Numbered from the stretch's first letter, positions 1-11,439 are shown. The stretch: DNA of 64,000 nucleotides from Calamus simplicifolius (GCA_900491605.1 UESW01004827.1:299119-363118); one strand, 5' to 3'. Translations and numbers: made by a program. The notes: generated by a model not told the origin, from the sequence alone.

Positions 1-49
1 AGCAGCGAAGCCGAATCGCCCTCAGTGGCGTCAGGTCGTCCCGATAACC

Positions 50-240
50 CCAACCATTCTCATACCTCGGCGACCCGAGCCATCCATACCTCGGTAGCCC
101 GAGCCCAAGCCATTCTCATACCTCGGCAACCCGAGCCATCCATACATCGGTAGCCCGAGCCATTCTCATACCTCGGCAACCCGAGCCATCCATACCTCGG
201 TAGCCCAAGCCATTCTTATACCTTGTCAGCCCGAGCCGTC
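50..240. repeat. Tandem repeats of about 50 bp in a Gypsy LTR U3
   Basis: About four imperfect copies of a unit built from 'cattctcatacctcggcaac' followed by 'ccgagccatccatacctcgg' and 'tagcccgagc'. Each half holds a CTCGG..CCGAG inverted pair. It lies 360-550 bp upstream of the LTR TATA motif, where enhancer-like repeats of LTR promoters usually sit. Confidence 0.65.
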
Positions 241-603
241 CCCACACCTCTATGGACCAAGCTATTCTGTACTTCAGAAAACCAAATTGCCCCTCGCCTC
301 GGCCGGGCCGAGGCGCTCGAATACCTCTGCGAAATCCGGCGTAGGAAAGTGCGAATTCACTATGACTGAATAAGATTCCAAACGAGGAATCATACCCAGG
401 AGTGGCCTAGGACCTACAGGAGCGGCCTAGAACCTACACAATCGCTGAATCTCAAGGCATCAACCAGCTCTCCCAGCTGTCGATCCTCTAACTGACAAGA
501 TACGGATCCTACTGACCTCATAACAAACTTGATTCAAATCCGTTTCGGATCATAACGACTTTCAGACCTCTCCTCACGATGCGTCCAAGGAATCAGGTAA
601 TCC

Positions 604-613
604 TTTATAAATA
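604..613 (+). promoter_or_regulatory. TATA box of the left Gypsy LTR
   Basis: TTTATAAATA sits between a U3-like region and a CT-rich leader. Transcription would start about 30 bp downstream, near 640, just before the CT-rich stretch. Confidence 0.45.
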
Positions 614-941
614 CCACTGCCCTCCAACCTCTCAGGTACGCACGCTTGAACGCTCACTCATTTTCACTCATCATTACACTAAGAATAGCTCCATCTGAGC
701 TCAGAGATCTCGAGAGAGAACACCCATCTAAGGGAGCTCTTCTGCGAGAGTCTTCTCCTCACATCTGCTTGCTATGAATCTCCATTGACTTGGGCGTCGG
801 AGGGTCTCCGCAGAGGACAACCCCCATAGCACTCTCTGCGTGCAAACTGTCTTGCAGGTTTCATCCCGAGGTGATGAGATCGGCATCCGGATTAGAAGCC
901 AGAAGTGCATCTGAGTCGGAGAACGAATTTCTGCGATAACA

Positions 942-2352
942 AATTTTAATCTAATTGAATCTGATTGAATTTGGTTTCAAAACCTTAAAAAAGCTGTGAA
1001 CCTTCTGATTAAGTTTTGTCCTGACTCAAGCTTGAATCCAACTCGATCTGAACTATTTCCAGTCTTATGGCCATAGATGCTCTATGAAAAGATAACATGC
1101 TTGCCAAAAGAAATAAGACAGGAATGAGAGAAATTGTGTTTTGTCCTTTACTAGCAACAAATTTTAAATGATCATGATAAGCCAATTTAGTAAATTCCAT
1201 GACAGACATGGCCACCGCATATAGTAAAAAAAATTATTTTCTTTTTATGCCTTATGTATAGATAAAATAAATAGTTTTAAAATATTATTATTAATAACTT
1301 TTAAGCCTCGTTGTATCAAAATTACTTTGAAATTCATGTTTTTTTAAAATAATTTACCTATATTATTTTTACATTAAAAAAAGTAACTTTGGTATCTATT
1401 ACCATATTAGTTTGCATTGTAACTCTTCCTAATAAGTTAGTAGATATATTCACTTTTTTATAATATCCTTTATATTATCATATTTGATTTATATATTAAT
1501 TATATATACTATCATTTTATAATTGCAGCTCAATTTTTTTTATCAAACTATATTTTCGATCATACTTAATATATACATTAATCATATATTTTTTAAATAA
1601 AAATAAAATTTTATAGTTACTATTTACTAGTTAAATAATAATATTATATTTCATTGCAAACATATATTTTATTATAGGAAGATATTTTATTTACTATAAA
1701 ATCTTTCAAAAATATTATCTTTATTTTTTATTTTTTTAAAATGTGTGGAGAGTAAAACAAAAGAAGAATCAATCATGCTAACATATGTGAGAAGGATTAA
1801 GAATATATTTTACCTAATCCATGCAAAACCAATTTAGATATCTCCTGGATGATTAAATATTACCCCTAATTTGATAGATGAATAATAATTTAAGAATGCA
1901 ACTTATTCTTTTGACTTTTTTTTTACTTAAAAAAATGATAAGTAATAAAAAGTTGTTCCTTTTTTAATAAAATTTTTCTATTAGAGAATGGAGCCTTAGT
2001 ATTATTTAGGTATGCAAGCAAGGAGTATCAAGAACTTGGCATCTGTTACTATATACATTAGCAAGAAGCTTCTTCTACCAAAGAAAAGAAAAGATTTTTA
2101 TTTCATTTAGGTTTCTTCACCTTTAATATTTTATTAAAAAACTTATTTATATTTAATCTATCATTCCAAATCAATTAAACATTTTTTAAAATTAAGGAAA
2201 TAATTTTTATTTAATATATATATTTTCTTTATCTTTGTCACTTTGGGTGTGGGCAGTAGTATATAAAATAAATACCGTAACTTTAAAGTTTAACTTTAAT
2301 AATAATTTTTTAAAAAATACGCCTTTTTCATCTTATTTCTCATCTTTAAAAT
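942..2352. other. AT-rich intergenic DNA, no feature seen
   Basis: Low-complexity AT-rich sequence with poly-A/T runs and no open frame showing protein-like composition on either strand. I see no terminal repeats that would define an element. Confidence 0.5.
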
Positions 2353-2355
2353 TTA

Positions 2356-2804
2356 GGGTATGTTTGGATGGAAGGGAATAGAGGGAAGGGCAAGAAAAAG
2401 GAGGTGAAATGTCATAAGTTATCTTGTTTAGAAGAAGGATGAAAGAAAAAGGGGAAGGGAATGGGAGTAACCAGTTCCCCTTCTTTTTCTCTCAGCGAGG
2501 ATAAATTTGTTAACCCCGTAGATAGGGAGGAAAAAAGTTTAAGTCATATTCTTTTGGAAGACCAAATATCCTTCATTTTTTATTCTTCATTCTTTCACTC
2601 TTACAGTTTATAATTGTCGCATAACTCTTTCCTTTTTTTTCCTCCTCTCTATCCAAACAAAATAATTGATATTATCCTTCCTTCTCTTTCATCCTTTTCA
2701 AACAAAAGAAGAAGAGTAACCCTTCCTTCCTCTTTCATTTTTTTTCATCCTTTTCCTTTTTTTTACTCTCTCCTTACTTTCCCTCCAAAAATCCAAACAA
2801 AGCC
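2356..2804. mobile_element. Tourist/PIF-Harbinger-like MITE (449 bp)
   Basis: The ends are inverted and related: GGGTATGTTTGGATGGAAGG at the left and, read from the right on the minus strand, GGCTTTGTTTGGATTTTTGG. The element is flanked by the 3-bp target duplication TTA (2353-2355 and 2805-2807), the target of PIF/Harbinger elements. The TGTTTGG core of the terminal repeat is typical of Tourist MITEs. The 64-aa open frame inside (2614-2808) is CT-tract translation and not a gene. Non-autonomous: no transposase. Confidence 0.75.
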
Positions 2805-2807
2805 TTA

Positions 2808-4386
2808 GATTACACTCATGTTCCTGCACTATGCTGGCATGTGCCTAATACTTTTTGTAGGATGAAGGTGAAGAGGGTTTAGAACAAAAAAATATAATAA
2901 TAATAATTTTTCTTCCATACTGTATATATAATAATTTAAATAAATTTTAAATATTATTATTAATAGCTTTTAATATTAATCGAGTGGGTAGACAAAATTA
3001 GTTGAGTGGGTAGACAATGAGAAATTTTCTTTGCAAAAGAAAAAAAAATGTTTTATTTCACTGGAACTCTATTGCAGAAAAAAAATTATTTATTTTTTAA
3101 TCTATAATTTGAAAAAAAATAATTTCTTTTTTAAAAAAACTTAAAAATAATATATTTGTATTTTATTTATTTGAGCAGTGCATAAAAAGAAAAGGAAAAC
3201 ATTATTATTAAAAAAATTTAACTTTAAGAATATAAAACTCAAAAAAAAAAATATTAATGTTTTTTTTATTTTTAAAATTTAAATTTCATCAGCAAGCGGG
3301 CATATACCCAGGACCTTTTGTAGAATGAAGGCAGAATGATATTATTCGTGGGTCCAAGGTTTTATCACAGCACAGGCCTTGCCACCGTTTCTCCAGTTAC
3401 AAAGAATCAAGGTTTTATCGGTGGCAGTTGAGTTTATAAGCTTACTTTTATTACCCACTCTCTATCATTGACTTGTAATCATCAACAAATATTTTTGAAA
3501 CGCAAGATTTCCGAATTGTCTGGTATTGATATCTTCTTCATGTGGGATTCAAGTTCGTTGGATGTTCTTTTGCATCAACAAACCTCCAATTAACGCCTTT
3601 AAACTTTAAAATTTTTGCAGAGTAATGAAGCATCAATAATGGGAACATGTTCGTTTGATGACCGTCTAACAGGTTTGATCTATTCCACTTTTCATATTGA
3701 GGAGGGAGAGAGATTCTTTCAATTTGATGTGTATTTTTTCATTATTCATCAATCTGTCTAGATCTTAAAGTATTAAATATTGTTCATGTGAAAGAATAAA
3801 ATATTTGAAAGATTTAACTCGAACCTCTATGTGAACCTACCTTGAGTCTTGGGTTAAACCCTCTTCCATTTTAATGTACCATTAGGGTTGTATAACGGTA
3901 GAATGATCCAACTCAGATAGATTTCATATTTGAAGTTTGCATTTTACTTTTCGTTGGAAGACTCACATCAGGTTAAATATACTTTTAAATTAGTCAGACT
4001 TGAGTGTTAAAACTTTAATTCTCAGATTATGAATTGGAGCTTACTCTAATGATCATATCTCTCCATTTAGCTGTTAGAGATTTAGCTAGAGATTTTGGAT
4101 CATAACTCTTGGATAGTACATTTCTAATAACCTAGGTAATTATAGTGAACATGGCATTCTTACTCTTGAGGAGAAAAAAAAAATCATCTTTGAACCAATT
4201 TCTTCTTTTTTTTTTTTTTTTTGAGATTATCCAATCTATGATCTTGAGTTCTTTTGTTCCTAATAGTCAGGTTGAAAATAAATTGAAATCGTAATTACTT
4301 GCTTTCACCGGTTCCTTTTCCATGAGAGAAAACACAAGATAGTTAAAAATCAACTCTATGATATTGTTTGAGAGATTTCTACATAA
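2808..4386. other. Intergenic DNA, nothing recognised
   Basis: AT-rich sequence. The stretch near 3290-3440 is less AT-rich than its surroundings but has no long open frame and no terminal repeats. A poly-T run lies near 4208-4222. Confidence 0.45.
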
Positions 4387-4391
4387 CATTT

Positions 4392-5029
4392 TGTTGCCAC
4401 CAAGTCATGTTCCTCCAATATCGGAAAACAGAGATTCTCCTCCTCGAAGAAGCTCCTGCAAGAAAGTCCCGAAGACCGATTGCATCAGTTGAGGCCCTCC
4501 GATGCTCAAGTAAGCAATTCGAGAACAGTGTAGAAAAGAGCTGGTAGAAAAATAGCTAGAGAGCTTGAGTTTCAGATCCCTTCATCGTTGTGAGTGTAGA
4601 TTTTTATACCTGTTCGAAGGTCCCCTTTTCCGCTTTCAGAAGGTGGCTAATTCCGAGGTGCTGCTGTCCATAGCGACAGGTGGCCAGGCTAACAGAGACA
4701 GGTTGCAACCGACACTGCGCATGTTAGAAGTGTCTTGCCCTGCCAGCCACATGCCAGGCGTGGTACCACAGGTGGCAGGTGGGCCTAGTTATATCAGGCG
4801 TGCGCCGTTACGGATAGTGGCCACGTGCAGTTGCAGACGGTTAGTGGGCCACGTAGCAGCTGCAGATGGTTAGTGGGCCACATGGTAGTGTCAGACGGCT
4901 CGAGGAGAAGGAACCTATGATCCAAGGCCAAGGGACCTGAGGCCCAAGACCGAGGGGCCCGAGGCCCGAGGCCGAGGGGACGAAGTCCGAGACCGAGAGG
5001 ACTTGAGGTCCGAGGCCAAGGGGACTTAG
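4392..5029 (-). repeat. Tat Gypsy 3' LTR, first part
   Basis: It aligns by eye with 28173 onward of the 5' LTR: the same CCTCCTCGAAGAAGCTCCTG block, the same TATA-like region (TTTTTATACC at 4601-4610 on the plus strand) and the same GGGGAC-rich repeats. It stops at ACTTAG where the solo LTR entered, and resumes at 8074. Open frames such as 4565-4873 are LTR sequence, not genes. Confidence 0.85.
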
Positions 5030-6088
5030 TGTTAGTGTGTGCTCTAGATCCAATCGGATTAGATGCTAGTTTGTAGACATTTCTTTATGAATGCAAATCA
5101 AATTTATTGGTTTCTTTATCTATCCGGGTGTAATATATATATATATATATTAACTTATGAGATAAAGTCCAAAAGAATGCGAACTGTGCAAATGGAATTT
5201 GTAATAGAGATTACAAATTGTAAGATCCAAAATTGCACATTATGGTTCGATTCTTTAAACTTCTCTATCGATGCATAGATAGGATTGGACACTGTCGAAC
5301 GCCGTTGAGACTTGCACACATTGCATATCTTCACCCTTGTGGTGAGCAGCTAATCTTGCAAGCTGAAGTATGAAGATACTTGGATATGGTGTGTGGATGT
5401 TCGTTATTGTAACGATGCATTGGATGACCCGCACAGAGATCCCATATGGATATTCTATATAGTGTCATGGTTGATCTTTGATGACGGTGGTGTGAATGAT
5501 TCTTTGACTTGAGATCTTCATTGCACCTCATGTGTGGAATATCATGCTTTGACAACATGCAAATGTCGCTCTAGCGATGGGTGGCAAATATGGTGTCGAT
5601 TGGGTATGATATGAAGCACATGAAGGTGGTGTTTGATCAAGACAGGATTCGTCTCCCTTGATAGAAAGGGTTATGTCCCATGGCCACTTGATGGATTAAA
5701 TTGACTGTTAAATCCTTGCAAGATTGAGTTGGAATTCGAAATGGTTTTGAAGTTCTAATTCATATGAGTCAATTTTTCTGAGATCAAGTAAATAAAGATC
5801 AATTACATGGTTGACACATTCCATACCACTGATTGATCTGGGATATGTGACGAAGGGATTGAATCGTACGATAATCGTTCATGGACAGGTGTTGATGACC
5901 ACGTTAACAAACCTTTAACACTTGGGTAGTCATGATGCTTTGCTAGAGGCCACTCATGATCTATAATCATGGATTATTTGACTTAATCAAAGAGTTGATT
6001 TGGTTAAAGAATTGACTTGGACAAAGTTTTGACCAGGTCATCCTTATGGTCAATATTAGGGACATGATTATTACCAATGTGTCAAGGG

Positions 6089-6690
6089 CAAGGTTGTCAA
6101 TTTCATTTCGGATTATGTTTCGGTTTAGCTTATGAAATGAAATATTTCGGTATCGGACCGTTTCGGTGCTTCGTTTCGGAATATATATATAAAAAAAATT
6201 TATTCATAATTCATATTCTTTATAAATAATAATAACAACATAAAAATAAAGAGTTTAAGTTTTTATATATATATATAATGAAAAATTTATTCATAATTCA
6301 TATTCTTCATAAATAATAATAACAATGTAAAAATAAAGAGTTTGAGTTTTTAAGAGATGCGACCGTGAGGATAGGATAACTAGAATTTTTTTTGTTATTA
6401 TATATATATTTTTAAAATTAGGATAGGGTAACTAGGATTTTTTTGATATTATATATATATATTAAAATGGTTCTGAAAGGTTTAATAATTCATAAATTGG
6501 TCTTCAAAACATATTTTACCGAAACAGCCGAACATACCGAAACGGCCGAAAATGGCTGAAATACGCCGAAACGTACCAAACGGCAGAAAAATCTTCCGAA
6601 ATGAAACGTAATACTTATCTTTTCGGATAAGCTACCGAAACGAAACGTCTCAGTCGAAACGACCGAAACGAAACGAAATTAACAACTTTG
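6089..6690. mobile_element. hAT-type MITE (602 bp) inside the solo LTR
   Basis: The ends are inverted: CAAGGTTGTCAATTTC at the left and CAAAGTTGTTAATTTC read from the right. They are flanked by a perfect 8-bp duplication GTCAAGGG (6081-6088 and 6691-6698). An 8-bp TSD and a CARRG-type terminus define hAT elements. The subterminal parts are dense in CGAAAC/GTTTCG motifs. No transposase is encoded. It is absent at the equivalent site of the two LTRs of the Angela copy at 50.7-61.4 kb. Confidence 0.85.
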
Positions 6691-7351
6691 GTCAAGGGAC
6701 CTAATGGGTCACACGCATTAAGAAGATTTTGGATGAAGTTAAAATGGAAATTAAATTGGACTTAATTCAAATTAGATAACCAATTAATTAGGATTGGGTT
6801 TGACTCAATCTTAACGAGAGAACATGAAATTGATGAATAGGATTCATCATAGAGAAAAGAATTTGTGTTCAAGAGAGAGACCTTTTGTACATGAGATGTA
6901 CATATGAATCCATTAATTAGGCTTGATCCATGTAATGGATGGCTTAGATTAATTGAGATTAATAATATGGTATTTAATTGGGTCTATATGATGGCATGAT
7001 TTGATTCATGGAAACCCAATTAAACCGAGGGCTGAGATCGTGCCACATGGAGGATGGATCCATGCCCATGTGATGGACATGACCCATCTCAACGTCATGG
7101 AGGAGGGAACCCCATGATTTGGGGCATCCTCATGAAGCCAAATTCAAGGTTGCGACGTTGGTTTCATGAGATAACCAATTTCCTAATTTTTAGGGATGTG
7201 GTTAGGTTGTTGTAACCCTAACATTATCATGATAATATCCTAAATTCCTAAATTTGTTAGGATAATTTGTTATCAACTTGATATGGTTGAATGGTTGGGT
7301 GGTTGAAATAAAATCCTTTTTTTTTATGGAACCTACAACCTCCTTTTCATG

Positions 7352-7360
7352 TATAAAAGG
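7352..7360 (+). promoter_or_regulatory. TATA box of the solo LTR
   Basis: TATAAAAGG lies about 0.7 kb from the 3' end of the solo LTR and is followed by a CT-rich leader, as expected for the U3/R junction of a Copia LTR. Confidence 0.45.
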
Positions 7361-7560
7361 GGAAGAGATACCCCCTTCGATAGGTACGCCGAACTCCTCC
7401 CTTCTCTCTCTTTTTTGGATGCCTAACATCCACTTTCTCTCCCTAAAATATCCTTTCTCTCTCTAAGACGTCCCTCTCTCTCTTGAAGGGTTGAAAGCTC
7501 CTCCCTCTCTCACGTCCCTCTTTCTGGGTTATTGGAGGAAGGCTTTCTCTCTCTTCTTGG

Positions 7561-7717
7561 TTGATCAAGATTTGATCTTGATCAAGAAATCTTTTCTTTC
7601 TTGATTGATCAAGATTTGATCTTGATCAAGAAATTATTTTCTTTGATAAATCAAGATTTGATCTTGATCAAGAAATATTTTTCTCTTGATTGATCAAGAT
7701 TTGATCTTGATCAAGAA
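7561..7717 (+). repeat. Four hairpin-forming repeats in the LTR leader
   Basis: Four copies, about 43 bp apart, of a palindromic unit containing TTGATCAAGAT, TTG, ATCTTGATCAA; the 11-bp arms are exact complements in intact copies. The third copy has mismatches in its first arm. They lie 200-365 bp downstream of the TATA box, so they would be in the leader RNA. Confidence 0.75.
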
Positions 7718-8073
7718 ATTCTTCTCTCTCTTGATTTTGGAAATCAATTGAAAAGAAAAGAAGTGCTAGCATCCCTCGCAAGAAGGTTATCATCCAATCC
7801 TAAGAGGACATCATCCAAAGATCTTCACGTGGATCGCCATTAGAGGCCAGACACGTAGACGGCTAGTGGTAAATCGTTTACCGACTTCATCGGACTTCAT
7901 TCCCAATAAAGAACACATGTATGATCTATTATTAAATAATGTGTTATTTCTTATTAACTGAATATGTTCCCTGAGGATCTTGGGCTTTGAGAATTAAATT
8001 TCGTATTTATTTTTATCTTTCGCTGCGTATTATATGAATTTGATTCAAATAAAACACACGAAATTCCCTAACA

Positions 8074-8260
8074 CTTAGGTCCAAGGTCGAGGGGACCTGA
8101 AGTCCGAGACCGAGGGGGCCCGTAGTTGGAGGCCGAGGGGACCCGTAGCTGGAGTTCGATCGGACTCGAAGGCCTCGAAGGCTGAGGGGGTCTCGGAGGC
8201 CGAGGCGGGGGTTCTGCCAGTTGTGTCCATCAACTCTAATGCAGCTTGATCAGCATATCA
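8074..8260 (-). repeat. Tat Gypsy 3' LTR, second part
   Basis: It resumes the GGGGACC/GAGGCCGAGG repeats interrupted at 5029 and ends ...CAGCATATCA, matching ...GCCACATCA at the end of the other LTR (29119). The adjacent internal sequence on the minus strand is a purine tract. Confidence 0.8.
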
Positions 8261-8276
8261 AATGCCCTCTCGCCCC
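8261..8276 (-). promoter_or_regulatory. Polypurine tract of the Tat element
   Basis: On the minus strand GGGGCGAGAGGGCATT directly abuts the TGATATGC start of the 3' LTR, the position where the plus-strand DNA primer is cut. Confidence 0.6.
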
Positions 8277-8811
8277 TGAGACGATGCGGGCCCACCCCTG
8301 CAAGGCGAAAGGGGTGTAAGCTCCCAGGTGGCTGATCCCAACGGGCTGCCAATGGCGGAGGGGGGCGTGTTCCCAGGTATGGTGGCTACTTAGCGTGAGC
8401 AACTTGGGCTCTGCAATGCTACCGCCTCTGCCAACCATTAGATCTGTGGAAATCTGCCTTGAAATGGGAGTATCATCTCGGAACCCATGAAAAGCAACTG
8501 CATCATTGCCATCATGGTGCTGACATCAGCGATGCCTCGCGATTGGTCGAAGGCGGAGCGCCCCATGCCCCGGGCACCTGCCGAGGCGTCACTGCCTATA
8601 GCGGGGGTCCGCATGGCAGACTAGGTTAGGCAGGACGATTCAAAACTGATAAGTCGAGGGGAAAGCTCTTGAGTCTAGCATTCTACCCTTCTGAGAGCAT
8701 CTCCTTCCCCGAGTTCTTCCGCCTTTGTCTTCCTCCCCAGAACCTGTTCTTGTTGTTCTTCCTTTTTGATTCAGGTTAGTTCCCCAATCACTTCCAGCTT
8801 CCAGCTTTTCA
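8277..8811. other. Tat element region between PPT and antisense gene
   Basis: GC-rich non-coding retrotransposon sequence. Near 8690-8800 it turns CT-rich on the plus strand, compatible with the 5' leader of the antisense gene that follows. A CAG|GTTAGT junction at 8772-8781 could be a splice donor in that leader. Confidence 0.4.
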
Positions 8812-9642
8812 ATGGCTTCCTCTCCATCTTGGTCCTATTCTGCCTCTCACGAGGATCATATTTCTTTCTCGAGGCTTCGCGCCTCTCCATCTCCTGCACC
8901 ATCCTGATCTTCCTCCTCCCCCTCTGAGGACCATGTTCTTCTTTCTCAATGGCGAGTCACCGGCCGGGCTCTTGCAAGGAGTCGCTCGGTGGCTGTCGGC
9001 ACCTCATCGAGGATGGGGGCAGAATCCCCGACGGGGACCGCCTCCACGATAATGGGCCAAGAGTTGGCAAACATTAGGGCCCGTTACCAAATCCCAAGTA
9101 GCATCCGCCTATTCCTCCCAATCCCCGACGATAGGGTAGTCTCCACTCGGCCAGGTAGGGTCACCATCTACAAAGTCTCCCTCCAAATAGGTCTCTACTT
9201 GCCCTACCATCCCTTCTTCCTCAAGCTCCTCGACCGCTATTCTTTAATGCCTGCCTAGTTGGTTCCGAATTCCATTCGGACCATTTGTGGCTTCATAGTG
9301 CTCTGCCATTTCCATGGCATGAGGCTAGGATCTATCTCTTCCACTACTTTTACACCCTCCGGTAACAGTCGGGCTGGTGGCTGTTCCAGCCTTGGCTCGG
9401 CCGAGCCCTCAAACTTTGCCTACCTTCATCCATCAAGGGATGAAAATCCTGTTTCTTTTTTGCTGATCTCGAGGGGGTGAGGCCGAGGTGGGAGGAACCG
9501 GACATGAGGCCGAACAAGGACTCAACGGTAGCCCCGGGGGATAGGGAGGCACTTGGGCAACACCTAACAGCCGAGGTCCCCCACTGCAATCAGCTCCTAT
9601 CAAAGGATAACCTTCGACTCGTAGGCGTCTCTTCTTGCAGCG

Positions 9643-9734
9643 GTGAGCAGTTGCATGCCCCCGATGATTGGCTCGTTTCTGTTTCCTTTTCTGTTTCCTT
9701 TTTTTGTACTCACTTTGGCCGATGACTTGCACAG
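9643..9734 (+). other. Putative intron 1 of the antisense gene
   Basis: Donor GCG|GTGAGC, a strong pyrimidine tract (TTTCTGTTTCCTTTTCTG and onward) and acceptor TTGCACAG. Length 92 bp, close to the plant minimum. Confidence 0.5.
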
Positions 9735-10304
9735 TGATGAAGATCCTAGTTCATGCTGTTAGAAAGGCTGCGATGAAGAGAAAGAGAGCCTCGAGGGTGT
9801 CGGGGGGCCGAGCGGGCGGACCTAGGCCCCGAGCCGGTCCCCGGCACGGTCTCCCCCACCCTCGAAACATGAAGGAGAGCTGGTGGTCGGCCCCGCCATC
9901 GACCTGATGGCCGACACTCCCCCAAAGGGAGTGAGAGTGGAGGGGGCTATAGCAGCAGCAGAGCCCACCGTCCTGGCCACCGAACTGGCACAGGCAGAGG
10001 CAGAGCTGGGCCCGGGCGAGGGCTCATCCACAGAGAGGCGAGTGAGTGAGGGTCACCCGGTAAAAGTGGAGGCACTGGCAGAGGAGGTGCCGCCAGTCAC
10101 TGGCTCAGCACCCACCGTCTCTGAGTCGGCCGAGGCAGCAGTGGGAGGCAAGGTTGGGGCGGTCCCCTCCCGAGCCTTGGTGATGAACCATGGCCACCGG
10201 GCGGAGTGACTCATCGCCCAGATCGTCCTCCCAGAGTTCCAGGAGGAGCTCCATCAGCTGGGGCCTCGGCCTTCTACAGAGAGGCCTTCGTGGCCCACAT
10301 CTGG

Positions 10305-10371
10305 GTAAGTCCAGGACTTCAAAGATCCTATCTTTTTTAGCTGCCTTATACTAACTCACTTTTTGATGCAG
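10305..10371 (+). other. Putative intron 2 of the antisense gene
   Basis: Donor CTGG|GTAAGT, a perfect TACTAAC branch-point sequence at 10348-10354 and acceptor TGATGCAG, all on the plus strand. Length 67 bp. Confidence 0.6.
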
Positions 10372-11439
10372 TCAGTTAACTCCAGGGTAGTCATGAAGGA
10401 GGTCATCAACTAAGGGGAGACCGTCCTCCACCAAGCCCAGAGGAAGGCTGCTGAAGCCTAGGCCCAAGCCGAGAGGACAGAGGAGGTCTTAGAGGCAGCG
10501 AGAACCGACTGGGCTGTCGAGCTTGAGGAGGCCATCAGCTAGGCGGCTGCTGAGGCCGAGCACGCCCGGGTGGCCCTGAACCAGTCGGGGGACGCCATGG
10601 GGGCCGTCACTGCTAGGGACTACTACATCGATGCCCTCACCATTGAAGTAAAGGGCAGCTAAGGAGAGGGCGGAGAATGCCGAGGAGATAGTGAGAATGG
10701 CGGACTCTCGCGCTGCGGAGGGGGAGGCCACAGTCTGCAGGACAGAAGCTGCCATAGCTGCCACCAAGGAGAGAGCAGCAGCTGCCGAGAGGAGGGCTAC
10801 AGAAGCTGTGGACAACTTCCGCAAGTCCACCAGCTTCACAGACGAGTTGGTTGAAGCCTCTGCGGACGTCTACCTCTAGGGGTTTCGCGACTGCAGGGAG
10901 AAGATGGCTAGGGTCCTCGGTCTCCCCAGCGTCATGGACATCGAGATGGACGAGGTGTCCGAGGGGACGCCATCCGATGGCGGGCCTGCAGCAACCGATC
11001 CCTAGTTCTCCTTTTATCTTTCTTTTCTTTTTTTGTATTGAAGTCCGACTTTATCAACATTTTGTAAACACTTAAAGCAATGAAAATGTCATTTTTGAAA
11101 TATGCTTTTCGTGGGTTAGTTATGGCGTTGTGTGCCTTCCCTTTCAACTTAATGTTGTAGGACCCTTGATAGGGCTGCGTCGGCACTGGGAGATATCGTG
11201 TTTGTCTGCTCACCATGAGCAAACCCACGACTTAGTTGCTATATAGGATCGGGTCCTGGTGGGAGCGCTGAGGCTAGCCTCGGAGCTTTCCTTGGTAAAC
11301 TCGAGATCGACGCATGGGTGTGAGCCTTGTGGTGGGCCTACAGCACCGAGCTACAATCGGGACTCTAGAGCTGTCCGAGATCGTTCCTCTGGTGCCATGT
11401 CGGCTGTCTCCCATACTACGAGATAAGACCTTTGCGCTT

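Larger units (their letters stand above)
1..941 (+). mobile_element. Gypsy LTR, 3' portion (rest lies off the left edge)
   Basis: The segment has the layout of a Ty3/Gypsy LTR read on the plus strand: a GC-rich repeat-bearing upstream part, a TATA motif at 604-613, then a CT-rich leader whose tract near 790-830 (GGGCGTCGGAGGGTCTCCGC) is a U5-type motif I associate with plant Gypsy LTRs. The right end is placed at ...GCGATAACA (941), a CA terminus followed by ordinary AT-rich DNA. The left end is outside the window, so I cannot tell a 3' LTR of an element lying to the left from a solo LTR. No coding capacity is seen; the 60-aa open frame at 728-910 on the minus strand looks like chance. Confidence 0.6.
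5030..8073 (+). mobile_element. Angela-type Copia solo LTR inside the Tat 3' LTR
   Basis: It begins TGTTAGTGTGTGCTCTAGAT and ends ...TTCCCTAACA, with a perfect 5-bp duplication CTTAG at 5025-5029 and 8074-8078. Long stretches match the reverse complement of the LTRs at 50729-52626 and 59372-61360 (for example the direct read of 5160-5600), so it belongs to that family but in the opposite orientation and clearly more diverged. No internal domain, PBS or PPT is present, so it is a solo LTR left by recombination. Removing the hAT MITE and one copy of its TSD leaves about 2.43 kb, longer than the other LTRs. A TATA box lies near 7352-7360 (GTATAAAAGG). Confidence 0.85.
8812..11005 (+). pseudogene. 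Decayed antisense gene of the Tat element, with two introns
   Basis: This coding region runs on the strand opposite gag-pol, in the 3' region where Grande/Retand-type elements carry an antisense ORF. From the ATG at 8812 it encodes a Ser-rich start, then (about 9060-9390) a domain with the pattern ARYQIPSSIRLFLP...GRVTIYKVSLQIGLYLPYHPF...LICGFIVLCHFHG that resembles the 'putative gypsy type transposon' family (PF04195). A charged low-complexity stretch follows, then an Ala/Glu-rich coiled-coil-like region (10440-10850) and a tail ending EVSEGTPSDGGPAATDP with a stop at 11003-11005. Two introns are suggested: 9643-9734 (GTGAGC...CACAG, pyrimidine-rich) and 10305-10371 (GTAAGT, branch-like TACTAAC, GCAG). 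In-frame stops (for example soon after the start and near 9257, 10410 and 10540) make this copy non-functional. The role of the family is unknown. Confidence 0.65.

Noticed and set aside
2614..2808. 64-aa open frame with Phe/Ser-rich product
   Set aside because: Translation of a CT tract in the Tourist-like MITE.
4565..4873. 102-aa open frame at the left end of the Tat element
   Set aside because: Lies inside the LTR; the equivalent stretch in the other LTR has a different frame structure.
7561..7717. CRISPR-like array (repeats with regular spacing)
   Set aside because: Only four palindromic units with low-complexity T-rich spacers in a plant LTR; no cas genes and the wrong genome type.
5030..8073. 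Complete Copia element inside the Tat LTR
   Set aside because: No gag-pol, PBS or PPT and only one LTR-like sequence between the CTTAG duplications; a solo LTR.
9433..9732. 99-aa minus-strand open frame in the Tat antisense region
   Set aside because: It lies opposite a region with coherent coding on the plus strand and covers a putative intron; basic low-complexity composition.
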